The notes under the pieces were generated by a model. That model ran no database searches. It was not told the DNA's origin and saw only the letters and a program-made list of their open reading frames with translations. From Prevotellaceae bacterium (GTDB lineage Bacteria > Bacteroidota > Bacteroidia > Bacteroidales > UBA932), in NCBI GenBank assembly GCA_031257455.1, contig JAIROQ010000102.1, forward strand, positions 1 through 6,520: 6,520 nt of DNA, in the 5' to 3' direction. Both the position numbers and the translations under genes were made by a program. Below are positions 1 to 5,588 of this stretch, piece after piece. The first letter of the stretch is position 1. Each line of letters begins with the position of its first letter.

Positions 1-128
1 TAATTTGCTTAAAAGAATATAACAAGCATGAAGCAAGAAAATAGTGCTTTCCAATAACGTCATGCCTTGCGTTTATTAGGGTTTCCCCGCGCAACCATGA
101 AAAAATAAAATGTTCTTTATATGCTAAT

Positions 129-159
129 ACAGGGGCAAAATAAATATAGCCCCTGTTTT
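129..159 (+). terminator. Possible intrinsic terminator, 8-bp stem plus T run
   Basis: ACAGGGGC (129-136) pairs perfectly with GCCCCTGT (149-156) around a 12-base A/T loop, and the stem runs into TTTT at 156-159. The T run lies on the plus-strand side, so it best suits a gene entering from beyond the left edge. The loop is long for a classical terminator. The hairpin could instead be part of a larger folded RNA read from the minus strand. Confidence 0.4.
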
Positions 160-162
160 CCT

Positions 163-198
163 CCGTCCAATACCAAACATTAAATAACTATCGGACGG
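163..198. repeat. Short inverted repeat CCGTCC / GGACGG
   Basis: CCGTCC at 163-168 is the exact reverse complement of GGACGG at 193-198, separated by 24 A/T-rich bases. Alone this would be weak. It lies between two stronger inverted repeats (129-156 and 201-262), so the three could form consecutive stems of one transcript. No function can be assigned. Confidence 0.35.
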
Positions 199-200
199 TT

Positions 201-264
201 AAGGTGCCTTCAGCACACACGAAAAAAAGGGGCTACAGTCTCTTTTGGTGCAAAGGCACCTTTT
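201..264. repeat. Inverted repeat AAGGTGCCTT / AAGGCACCTT, possible hairpin
   Basis: AAGGTGCCTT (201-210) and AAGGCACCTT (253-262) are perfect 10-bp inverted arms. Just inside, GCAC (213-216) can pair with GTGC (248-251), extending the stem across a small internal loop. TTTT at 261-264 partly overlaps the right arm and would suit a plus-strand terminator. A minus-strand transcript would begin with the same stem shortly after a promoter-like box at 280-287. The orientation cannot be settled from sequence alone. Confidence 0.45.
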
Positions 265-279
265 ATATTAAAGCGGTTG

Positions 280-287
280 CAAAAATA
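280..287 (-). promoter_or_regulatory. Possible Bacteroidota -7 box, minus strand
   Basis: Read on the minus strand, 287-280 is TATTTTTG, a full match to TAnnTTTG. Twenty bases upstream is TTTC (311-308), three of four matches to the -33 TTTG. Transcription would start near 273 and run directly into the inverted repeats at 262-129. The motif is short and the region AT-rich, so chance occurrence is a real possibility. Confidence 0.25.
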
Positions 288-411
288 CTAAAAAAACCAT
301 ATATGAAGAAATTAAAAATAATCCGACTGAAAGTTCAAATGTTTTTGCTGCATATCATAACCCACCCGCACGGCACACAATGGGTACAGTTATTGTGGGC
401 GGCGATAGAGC

Positions 412-432
412 AGTTAATAGTTGAAAGTTGAA
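412..432. repeat. Heptamer tandem repeat (AGTTGAA)
   Basis: Two exact AGTTGAA copies (419-425 and 426-432) follow a degenerate copy AGTTAAT (412-418). The array is only three units long and lies in non-coding sequence between the purS 3' end and the inverted repeats. No function is evident. Confidence 0.5.
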
Positions 433-572
433 AACGCTGACGCCGGAGTGTTCGGAAAGTCGGCCAGGACTTTTGGCATTATCGCTTACTATTCCGGCAA
501 GATATCCACCAAATGTTACGGCGCTGTCCAAAACAATAGTTGTATGGCAAGCCTTTTGTGAAAACCGGCGGG

Positions 573-821
573 TTATTCTTTCACGGTAAATTCGTAGCCT
601 TCCATAATCGGGTTGTGCAGGATTTTTTTACATACCTCTTCGATACGTTGCACGGCGTGCTTTTTAGAGGGCGCTTTTATTTCCAGCGTAAGGTGTTTGC
701 CTATGCGCACGTTTTCAATTTCGGTGTAACCGTTATTGTGCATTACGCCGGTAACCGCTTTCCCTTGCGGGTCTAACAATGCTTTCAAGGGCATTACATT
801 GATTTCTGCAATGAATTTCAT
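573..821 (-). CDS. purS: Phosphoribosylformylglycinamidine synthase subunit PurS
   Basis: This 82-residue protein matches the small PurS subunit of the three-part FGAM synthase in length and sequence. The N-terminal strand with the segment PLKALLDPQGKAV (residues 11-23), the following helix and the segment ENVRIGKHLTLEI (36-48) are family features. PurS bridges PurQ (glutaminase) and the small form of PurL, and helps pass ammonia for conversion of FGAR to FGAM in cytosolic purine synthesis. It has no catalytic residues of its own. The start is the only sensible one and lies 11 bases after the pssA stop, so the two genes are probably cotranscribed from upstream of pssA. The leader is A/T-rich with no Shine-Dalgarno, as usual in Bacteroidota. 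purQ and purL are not in the window. Confidence 0.93.
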   Translation of the reverse strand: MKFIAEINVMPLKALLDPQGKAVTGVMHNNGYTEIENVRIGKHLTLEIKAPSKKHAVQRIEEVCKKILHNPIMEGYEFTVKE

Positions 822-832
822 GGTTTTTATAT

Positions 833-1582
833 TTATTTTTTACGAAATAACGAAAGTATAAAGGAACAGAAAATGTAAGTAAGGAAAATAACCGCGATGG
901 CAAACAGTATCCCCTGCCGGAAAATAAGGGTGCAGGAGACGATTAACAGGCACAGCAAAATAAAAACGAACGGTATTTTATTGTCGCTCCAGCGCAGGTT
1001 TTGGAATTTCAGGGCGAACATCGGCAGGTTGCATACCAGCAGTGCGGAAAGCAGTACGGAAAGAATGATTATCGAATACCACTGTTCCATCCATGCGGCG
1101 AGCCAGTGCCCATGCACCGACAGACTCACCAGCACAGCTATCAACAAAGCATTGGCAGGCGTTGGCAAACCGATAAAGCTATTGCTTTGGCGGGCGTCAA
1201 TATTAAACTTTGCCAGACGCAATGCCGAAAAAACCGCAATGATAAAAGGAAAAAACGTCCACAGTTCCCAAATCAGGCCGCTGTCGAAGCCACCGGTAAT
1301 TTTATCGCTTAACAGTACATTCAGTTTATTATGCAAAAGCGCTGCCGGCGCGATACCAAAACTCACCATATCGGCAAGCGAGTCGAGTTGTTTGCCCAGT
1401 GCGGAATAGGCTTTCAGCAGGCGCGCGCTTAACCCATCGCAGAAGTCGAACACGGCGGCGGCAAAAATGCAATACACCGCAAAGTCCGTCCAGCCGCGCA
1501 AAGCAAACACTATGGCGATACAGCCGGCCAATAAATTTAATGCAGTAATGGTATTCGGTATTGCGTGCACTATAAGTTTCAT
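833..1582 (-). CDS. pssA: CDP-diacylglycerol--serine O-phosphatidyltransferase
   Basis: This integral membrane enzyme makes phosphatidylserine and CMP from CDP-diacylglycerol and L-serine, the committed step towards phosphatidylethanolamine. The complete CDP-alcohol phosphotransferase signature DxxDGxxARx8GxxxDxxxD is present: D46, D49, G50, A53, R54, G63, D67 and D71. The aspartates bind the metal ions used in catalysis. The segments RLAKFNID (121-128) and FIGLPTPANA (136-145) are typical of the bacterial PssA branch and separate it from phosphatidylglycerophosphate synthases. Hydrophobic stretches near residues 10-30, 33-46, 105-120, 143-156, 168-190, 203-220 and 223-243 fit a multi-pass protein. 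At 249 residues the length is normal. It heads a probable operon with purS and is divergent from the glutaminyl cyclase gene, 69 bases away. I could not find a clear promoter on its own strand in that gap. Confidence 0.93.
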   Translation of the reverse strand: MKLIVHAIPNTITALNLLAGCIAIVFALRGWTDFAVYCIFAAAVFDFCDGLSARLLKAYSALGKQLDSLADMVSFGIAPAALLHNKLNVLLSDKITGGFDSGLIWELWTFFPFIIAVFSALRLAKFNIDARQSNSFIGLPTPANALLIAVLVSLSVHGHWLAAWMEQWYSIIILSVLLSALLVCNLPMFALKFQNLRWSDNKIPFVFILLCLLIVSCTLIFRQGILFAIAVIFLTYIFCSFILSLFRKK

Positions 1583-1595
1583 AACAACTTTAACC

Positions 1596-1630
1596 TTTTG
1601 ATTTTTTAATCCTGAAATTTTTTACCTTTG
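1596..1630 (+). promoter_or_regulatory. Bacteroidota-type promoter for the cyclase gene
   Basis: TACCTTTG at 1623-1630 is a full match to the Bacteroidota -7 box TAnnTTTG. TTTTG at 1596-1600 matches the -33 box, with 22 bases between them, close to the usual 19 to 21. The predicted start of transcription is near 1637, about 15 bases before the ATG at 1652, which leaves a very short A-rich leader. Confidence 0.65.
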
Positions 1631-1651
1631 TATAACTAAAAATAAAAGTAC

Positions 1652-2437
1652 ATGGCAAAATTAGTAAAAAAAGAGCACATACGTTTGTTGCTTGTGTTGT
1701 TTTTATCAATAATAGCCGGATGCAAACATTCGACCGGACAGGTAAAAAATTATAGTTATACGGTAGTCGCCGTTTATCCGCATGACGCGCAGGCTTACAC
1801 GCAAGGATTATTTATCCATGACGGCATATTGTACGAAAGTACCGGGCAATATGGGCAATCGAGCTTGCGGAAAACAGATTTGAAAACCGGCCGGGTATTA
1901 AATATAATTCCCTTATCGAAACAATATTTCGGCGAAGGTTCGTGTATATTGAATAATAAAATTTATTGGCTAACGTATATGGAACAAACCGTTTTTGTGT
2001 ACGATTTATCGCTGAAACAAACCGGCGAATTTCATTATCCCGGCGAAGGCTGGGGCTTGGCAACGGATGGAACGCATTTAATCATGAGCAACGGTTCGTC
2101 CATATTGCGTTTTATAAATCCCGAAAATTTTCTGGAAGTGCGTTCGCTAAACGTTACCTATAAAGGTCGGGCGTTGCCTATGTTGAATGAATTGGAATAT
2201 ATCAACGGAGAAATTTGGGCAAATGTATATACCGAAAATCACATTGTCCGCATTGACCCGGTGAGCGGCAAGGTGAACGGGATTGTTTTCCTGAATAATT
2301 TGTTGCCTGCATCCCTGCGGACGAGAAATACCGATGTGCTCAACGGTATTGCCTATGATACGGCCACATCAAAGCTCTATGTAACCGGAAAAAATTGGCC
2401 GAAATTATATGAAATAACTACACAACCAATACCCTGA
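1652..2437 (+). CDS. Glutaminyl-peptide cyclotransferase, plant type, lipoprotein
   Basis: The enzyme converts N-terminal glutamine of exported proteins to pyroglutamate, releasing ammonia. It belongs to the papaya-type glutamine cyclotransferase family, a five-bladed propeller unrelated to the zinc-dependent mammalian type. Family segments appear in order: TQGL (50-53), YESTGQYG (61-68, containing the Glu thought to be catalytic in the family), YFGEG (92-96), GWGLATDG (133-140), NELEYINGEIWANVY (179-193), LNGIAYD (230-236) and TGKNWPKLYEI (245-255). The N terminus has basic residues, a hydrophobic stretch (11-22) and the lipobox IAGC with Cys24, so it is a lipid-anchored envelope protein. 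No acidic surface-export signal follows the Cys, so it probably faces the periplasm. At 261 residues it is near full family length. It has its own promoter, and its last seven codons lie inside a hairpin. It is more AT-rich than the genes further right. Confidence 0.92.
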   Translation: MAKLVKKEHIRLLLVLFLSIIAGCKHSTGQVKNYSYTVVAVYPHDAQAYTQGLFIHDGILYESTGQYGQSSLRKTDLKTGRVLNIIPLSKQYFGEGSCILNNKIYWLTYMEQTVFVYDLSLKQTGEFHYPGEGWGLATDGTHLIMSNGSSILRFINPENFLEVRSLNVTYKGRALPMLNELEYINGEIWANVYTENHIVRIDPVSGKVNGIVFLNNLLPASLRTRNTDVLNGIAYDTATSKLYVTGKNWPKLYEITTQPIP

Positions 2438-2458
2438 AAGTATTGGTTGTGTAGTTAT
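2414..2458. terminator. Perfect 19-bp hairpin between convergent genes
   Basis: Bases 2414-2432 pair without mismatch with 2440-2458 around the 7-base loop CCTGAAA. The left arm encodes the end of the glutaminyl cyclase (ITTQPIP), and its TGA stop (2435-2437) lies in the loop. The hairpin sits between that gene and the convergent SPOR lipoprotein gene ending at 2490, so it probably terminates both transcripts. T-richness after the stem is modest on either strand: ATAAAATCTAATAA on plus, and ATTTCATATAATTT on minus (overlapping the stem end). It may therefore also act as an RNA 3'-end stabiliser. Confidence 0.75.
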
Positions 2459-2489
2459 AAAATCTAATAACCCCAACGGGTTTCAGCAA

Positions 2490-2984
2490 TTATTCATGCA
2501 GATTGAAGGAGGTATCATATACCCACGTATCTTCAGGAGCAAAGTCCGATGACCTGATGATGCTGTTCATTTCGTTGTATGCCGTGTGTATATTGTCGAA
2601 CGAGGCGGCAGATATACAGGCAAAGCCATTCCTGAAACGCATCATTTTCGGGTTGTAACCCTTACTTTGCAATAAGTCTATCATACGTTCGGCATTAGAC
2701 GATACCCTGAAACAGCCCACTACTACATGGTAACGTTTGCTTTCTGCGGCAAGCCGTGCGGCTTCTTCTTCCGCTTGCTGTTGCTCCAGCGCTAATTGTT
2801 CAGCCTCTTGCGCCAGCTGCAATTGCACCTGCGCTATACTGTCTTGACGCGCTTTCTCCCGCTGCGCTTTTTTGGCCAATTCCGCTTTGGAGGGTTTCCC
2901 AAGAAAAGTTGTGTTAAACCAGTCACAACTGTTCAAACTGATTAACATTGCGACCGGCAATGCAATATAAAGTATTTTTTTCAT
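2490..2984 (-). CDS. SPOR-domain lipoprotein
   Basis: This 164-residue protein starts MKKILYIALP and has a lipoprotein signal ending in LNSC (Cys20). I chose the ATG at 2984 over the one at 3020 because it places a normal signal peptide at the N terminus and leaves the promoter box at 3015-3008 upstream. Residues about 33-83 are a charged Ala/Glu/Gln/Lys helix, probably a coiled-coil spacer. Residues about 85-157 look like a SPOR domain: YHVVVGCF (85-92), then SNAERMIDLLQSKGY (96-110), RFRNGFACI (116-124) and a second helix around NIHTAYNEM (131-139). SPOR domains bind peptidoglycan glycan strands lacking stem peptides, often at division sites, so an envelope or division-site role is inferred. 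The gene is monocistronic, convergent with the cyclase gene and divergent from the DUF389 gene. The exact partner is unknown. Confidence 0.85.
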   Translation of the reverse strand: MKKILYIALPVAMLISLNSCDWFNTTFLGKPSKAELAKKAQREKARQDSIAQVQLQLAQEAEQLALEQQQAEEEAARLAAESKRYHVVVGCFRVSSNAERMIDLLQSKGYNPKMMRFRNGFACISAASFDNIHTAYNEMNSIIRSSDFAPEDTWVYDTSFNLHE

Positions 2985-3007
2985 AAAAAATATGATATTA
3001 TAATTGC

Positions 3008-3038
3008 CAAATATACACATTTTTTAAAAAACACGAAA
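3008..3038 (-). promoter_or_regulatory. Promoter for the SPOR lipoprotein gene
   Basis: On the minus strand, TATATTTG at 3015-3008 is a full -7 box match (TAnnTTTG). The expected -33 position holds TTTCG (3038-3034), a weak match 18 bases upstream. Transcription would begin near 3001, leaving about 17 bases before the ATG at 2984, which supports that start over the one at 3020. Confidence 0.55.
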
Positions 3039-3058
3039 ATATTTTGAAAAAAATTTAG

Positions 3059-3066
3059 TATCTTCA
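3059..3066 (+). promoter_or_regulatory. Possible -7 box for the DUF389-CapA-PhoH operon
   Basis: TATCTTCA at 3059-3066, preceded by TTTAG, resembles the common Bacteroidota -7 box TATCTTTG with two differences at its end. It lies 19 bases before the ATG at 3086. The only TTTG upstream (3043-3046) is 12 bases away, too close for a standard -33 box, so the match is partial. No other promoter candidate is evident in the 101-base divergent gap. Confidence 0.4.
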
Positions 3067-3085
3067 CGAAAAAATCTAATGCCTT

Positions 3086-4432
3086 ATGCGCCGGTTTTTA
3101 ACAAGAATACGAATTATTACCAACCTTACCGACCACATTGACGTGATGGCGACAATAGCCTCCATCAAACAGAATGTTGATTTCCGGGGTCCCAATGTAT
3201 GGATTTTAGCGTTTGCCATTATCATCGCATCCGTGGGGTTGAACGTAAATTCTATCCCCGTTATCATTGGCGCTATGTTGATTTCTCCTTTAATGGGGCC
3301 TATTATGGGCGTTGGAATGTCCATAGCCATCAATGATTCCAAGTTGCTGCAAGGCTCTCTGAAAAATTTGTTTGTAATGGTCGCTATTAGTTTACTGGCA
3401 TCGTTTACATATTTTTTCATCAGTCCCCTGCATTTGGAAGAACCTACCGAATTGCTGGCGCGTACGCGGCCTACAATTTTTGACGTCTTTATTGCTTTGT
3501 TCGGCGGGCTGGCGGGCATTGTAGAAAGTGCGCGTAAAGAAAAAGGAACGGTAATTGCCGGAGTCGCCATTGCTACGGCATTGATGCCGCCCTTATGTAC
3601 TGCGGGGTACGGATTGGCAAATGCCGAGTGGGGATATTTTATCGGCGCTTTTTATTTGTTCTTCATTAATTCGTTCCTCATTGCACTGGCGACATTCCTG
3701 ATGGCGCGCTATATGAAATTCCCGGTCGTGAAATTCAACGACCCGGAAAAACAACGGCATGTAAACCGCATCATTATTATATTCTCGACCATTACGCTTA
3801 TCCCGAGCATTATTATGGCATGGATGGTGATACGTGAAAACCGCTTTGACTATGCGGTGGAAAAGCTGGTAAAAGAATATTCTTCGGCTTTTGAAAATAC
3901 CAAGTTCATGGATGTGGAGAAAACGTACTATATAATGGATTCTTCCGAATTAAAAATCTCTACTATCGGGCAACCGTTAACCGCTTTCCAGATAGCGCGC
4001 GTCAGAGAACGTATGCAGGAAATAGGGCTTAAAAAAACAAAATTAAGTATTACGCAATCCCTGTCTTTCGCATCGGACAATACGCCGGCAACCGAACTGC
4101 TGCAAAGCATCTACGAACGGTCGGAAGCAGCCGTAAAAAGCAAAGAAGAACGGATTGCCCAACTGGAAAAAGAATTGGCCGGATTGAAAACGGAAAATAT
4201 TCCGTATGCGCAAGTAGCGCGCGAGTTGGCAATAACCTATCCCGCGCTGCAAAAAATTACCCTCTCTACAGGCGTACAAATCGAAGTGGCATCGGGGAAA
4301 AACGTACGGCAACTGGTGGCGGTGGTACAATGGCTTGGAACGCCTGCCGCAGAGGAGCTGCAGCAATTGGAAAACTTTCTGAAAGTACGCTTGAACGAAA
4401 GTGATATCACGGTAATTCCTTACGCCGAATGA
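3086..4432 (+). CDS. DUF389 family membrane protein
   Basis: A 448-residue multi-pass inner-membrane protein of the DUF389 (uncharacterised hydrophobic domain) family, whose biochemical role is unknown. The family core is clear: GLNVNSIPVIIGAMLISP (51-68) followed by LMGPIMG (69-75), and ALMPPLCTAGYGLA (165-178). Hydrophobic segments fall near residues 38-55, 57-82, 94-112, 131-147, 154-176, 183-207 and 228-249. A soluble C-terminal part of about 200 residues follows, with a short charged coiled-coil-like helix (about 348-370) and an alpha/beta-looking end (372-448). The first 37 residues are polar and probably cytosolic. The ATG at 3086 is the first in frame after the likely promoter; another ATG at 3079 is out of frame. 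The stop overlaps the CapA-like start as ATGA, so the two are translationally coupled. Transport or signalling has been suggested for the family, but nothing here decides it. Confidence 0.87.
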   Translation: MRRFLTRIRIITNLTDHIDVMATIASIKQNVDFRGPNVWILAFAIIIASVGLNVNSIPVIIGAMLISPLMGPIMGVGMSIAINDSKLLQGSLKNLFVMVAISLLASFTYFFISPLHLEEPTELLARTRPTIFDVFIALFGGLAGIVESARKEKGTVIAGVAIATALMPPLCTAGYGLANAEWGYFIGAFYLFFINSFLIALATFLMARYMKFPVVKFNDPEKQRHVNRIIIIFSTITLIPSIIMAWMVIRENRFDYAVEKLVKEYSSAFENTKFMDVEKTYYIMDSSELKISTIGQPLTAFQIARVRERMQEIGLKKTKLSITQSLSFASDNTPATELLQSIYERSEAAVKSKEERIAQLEKELAGLKTENIPYAQVARELAITYPALQKITLSTGVQIEVASGKNVRQLVAVVQWLGTPAAEELQQLENFLKVRLNESDITVIPYAE

Positions 4433-5526
4433 GAATTTCATTGTTATTTATGGCGCTGTTTGCCGCTTACAGCAGCTATGCACAGGATACACTGTCGTTG
4501 CTGTTTGCCGGCGATGTGATGCAGCACCAGTCGCAAATCAATGCGGCGCAACGCGGCGATGTGTACGAATACGATGAATGTTTTTCCATGCTGAAAGACC
4601 GGATTGCCGCAGCGGACGTGGCCATAGCCAATCTGGAAGTAACATTGGCGGGAAAACCTTATTCCGGCTATCCGCAGTTCAGCGCACCCGATGAACTGGC
4701 GCAAGCCTTAGGCAATGCCGGTTTTGACGTGTTAATTACTGCCAACAATCATTCCTGCGACAAAGGGGAAAGAGGTATCCTCCGCACCATTCGCACTCTG
4801 GACAGGTTGGGAATAGGGCATACCGGCACTTTCCGTTCTCCGGCGGAACGCGACAGTCTATATCCGCTGATAATAGAAAAAAATAATTTCCGGCTGGCTA
4901 TCCTCAGTTACACTTATGGCACGAATGGTATTCCGGCGCCGCCGCCGGCGGTGGTGAACCTTATCGACACGGTGCAAATAGCCGCCGATATTGCGGCAGC
5001 AAAAGCGCAGTCGCCCGATGTGATGATTGCTTTCATGCACTGGGGCGAGGAATACCAGCAGCAACCCAATAAACAGCAAAAGACATTAGCGGATTTTTTC
5101 ATCCGGCACGGCGTGCGGCTGGTTATCGGTTCGCACCCGCATGTGCTGCAACGTATGGAATGCCGCTATGATGCCGACAGCGCGGCGCAAAGCGTGGTCG
5201 TCTATTCATTGGGGAATTTCATATCGAACCAGTCGGCGAAAAATACCGGCGGCGGCGCTATAGCGCATATCCGGTTACTAAAAAACGATACCGGACTTAC
5301 CATCGACAAATGCAGTTATCAACTGGTGTGGACTTATAAACCGGTTACCGGAAAGCGCCGCCGGTTCTATGTAGCGCCGGTCGGCGAATTGGAAAACAAT
5401 CCGGCCTTCTTCACCAATGAAGCCGATTTTTTTAAGATGAAAGACTTTGCTAAAAACATGCGGGATTTATATAATAAAGAAAATAGCAGTTTCCCGGAAG
5501 CCGCTCCCCAACCGAACTGCGAATAA
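4429..5526 (+). CDS. Secreted CapA family (PGA_cap) metallophosphoesterase-like protein
   Basis: This 365-residue protein belongs to the CapA/PGA_cap family, a calcineurin-like fold named after the poly-gamma-glutamate capsule protein CapA. Metal-site type motifs appear in order: FAGDVM (26-31), NLE (68-70), NNHSCDKG (106-113), HWG (204-206), GSHPH (234-238) and SLGNF (260-264). The first 18 residues form a signal peptide with the likely cleavage SYA|QD, giving a periplasmic or exported protein with N-terminal Gln19. Unlike Bacillus CapA, no retained membrane anchor is visible. No capB or capC partner gene is in view, so capsule synthesis should not be assumed; most Bacteroidota members have no known substrate. 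The start overlaps the DUF389 stop as ATGA, without a Shine-Dalgarno, implying coupled translation. The C-terminal 30 residues or so, ending PNCE, are polar and look like a tail outside the domain. Confidence 0.88.
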   Translation: MRISLLFMALFAAYSSYAQDTLSLLFAGDVMQHQSQINAAQRGDVYEYDECFSMLKDRIAAADVAIANLEVTLAGKPYSGYPQFSAPDELAQALGNAGFDVLITANNHSCDKGERGILRTIRTLDRLGIGHTGTFRSPAERDSLYPLIIEKNNFRLAILSYTYGTNGIPAPPPAVVNLIDTVQIAADIAAAKAQSPDVMIAFMHWGEEYQQQPNKQQKTLADFFIRHGVRLVIGSHPHVLQRMECRYDADSAAQSVVVYSLGNFISNQSAKNTGGGAIAHIRLLKNDTGLTIDKCSYQLVWTYKPVTGKRRRFYVAPVGELENNPAFFTNEADFFKMKDFAKNMRDLYNKENSSFPEAAPQPNCE

Positions 5527-5588
5527 CTATGAAAAAAAAAGCAACACGCCGCACGCCGCACCGTCTTCCAAAGGAACAGGCAGGGGGG

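Larger units (their letters stand above)
1..572. other. Gene-free left flank with several inverted repeats
   Basis: No reading frame in this stretch resembles a known protein. Frames that stay open for 40 to 80 codons have no plausible start, or run through inverted repeats and A-rich tracts. The region contains a run of potential hairpins (arms 67-71/90-94, 129-136/149-156, 163-168/193-198 and 201-210/253-262) and a heptamer repeat at 412-432. It lies downstream of purS and extends beyond the left edge. A minus-strand frame opening at 63 and leaving the window could be the start of a gene to the left, but only 21 codons are visible, too few to call. Confidence 0.6.

Noticed and set aside
1..63. 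Minus-strand frame beginning at 63 and leaving the window (MTLLESTIFLLHACYILL).
   Set aside because: Only 21 codons are visible, so it is not called as a gene. It is mentioned in the finding on the structured left flank.
129..290. Possible known riboswitch (cobalamin, SAM or TPP) or 6S RNA.
   Set aside because: I looked for the conserved boxes of these classes and did not find them on either strand. The hairpins are reported without a class.
204..431. Plus-strand open frame of 75 codons, with an internal ATG at 303 (MKKLKIIRLK).
   Set aside because: The frame starts at GTG inside an inverted repeat, runs through A-rich tracts and the heptamer repeat, and resembles no known family. The internal ATG has no promoter or recognisable domain behind it.
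355..580. Minus-strand frame open for about 75 codons downstream of purS (contains TTIVLDSAVTFGGYLAG).
   Set aside because: It has a protein-like hydrophobic stretch but no ATG in frame, overlaps the end of purS and matches nothing I recognise. It could be a decayed remnant, but nothing supports that over chance.
540..776. Plus-strand open frame of 78 codons.
   Set aside because: It is the antisense shadow of purS, which is a clear family match.
897..1409. Plus-strand open frame of 170 codons, and another at 1001-1312.
   Set aside because: Both are antisense shadows of pssA, whose full catalytic signature is present on the minus strand.
3076..3570. Minus-strand open frame of 164 codons.
   Set aside because: It is the antisense shadow of the DUF389 membrane core, whose conserved motifs are on the plus strand.
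4429..5526. Capsular poly-gamma-glutamate biosynthesis locus.
   Set aside because: Only a CapA-family protein is present. No capB or capC gene flanks it, so a capsule function is not supported.
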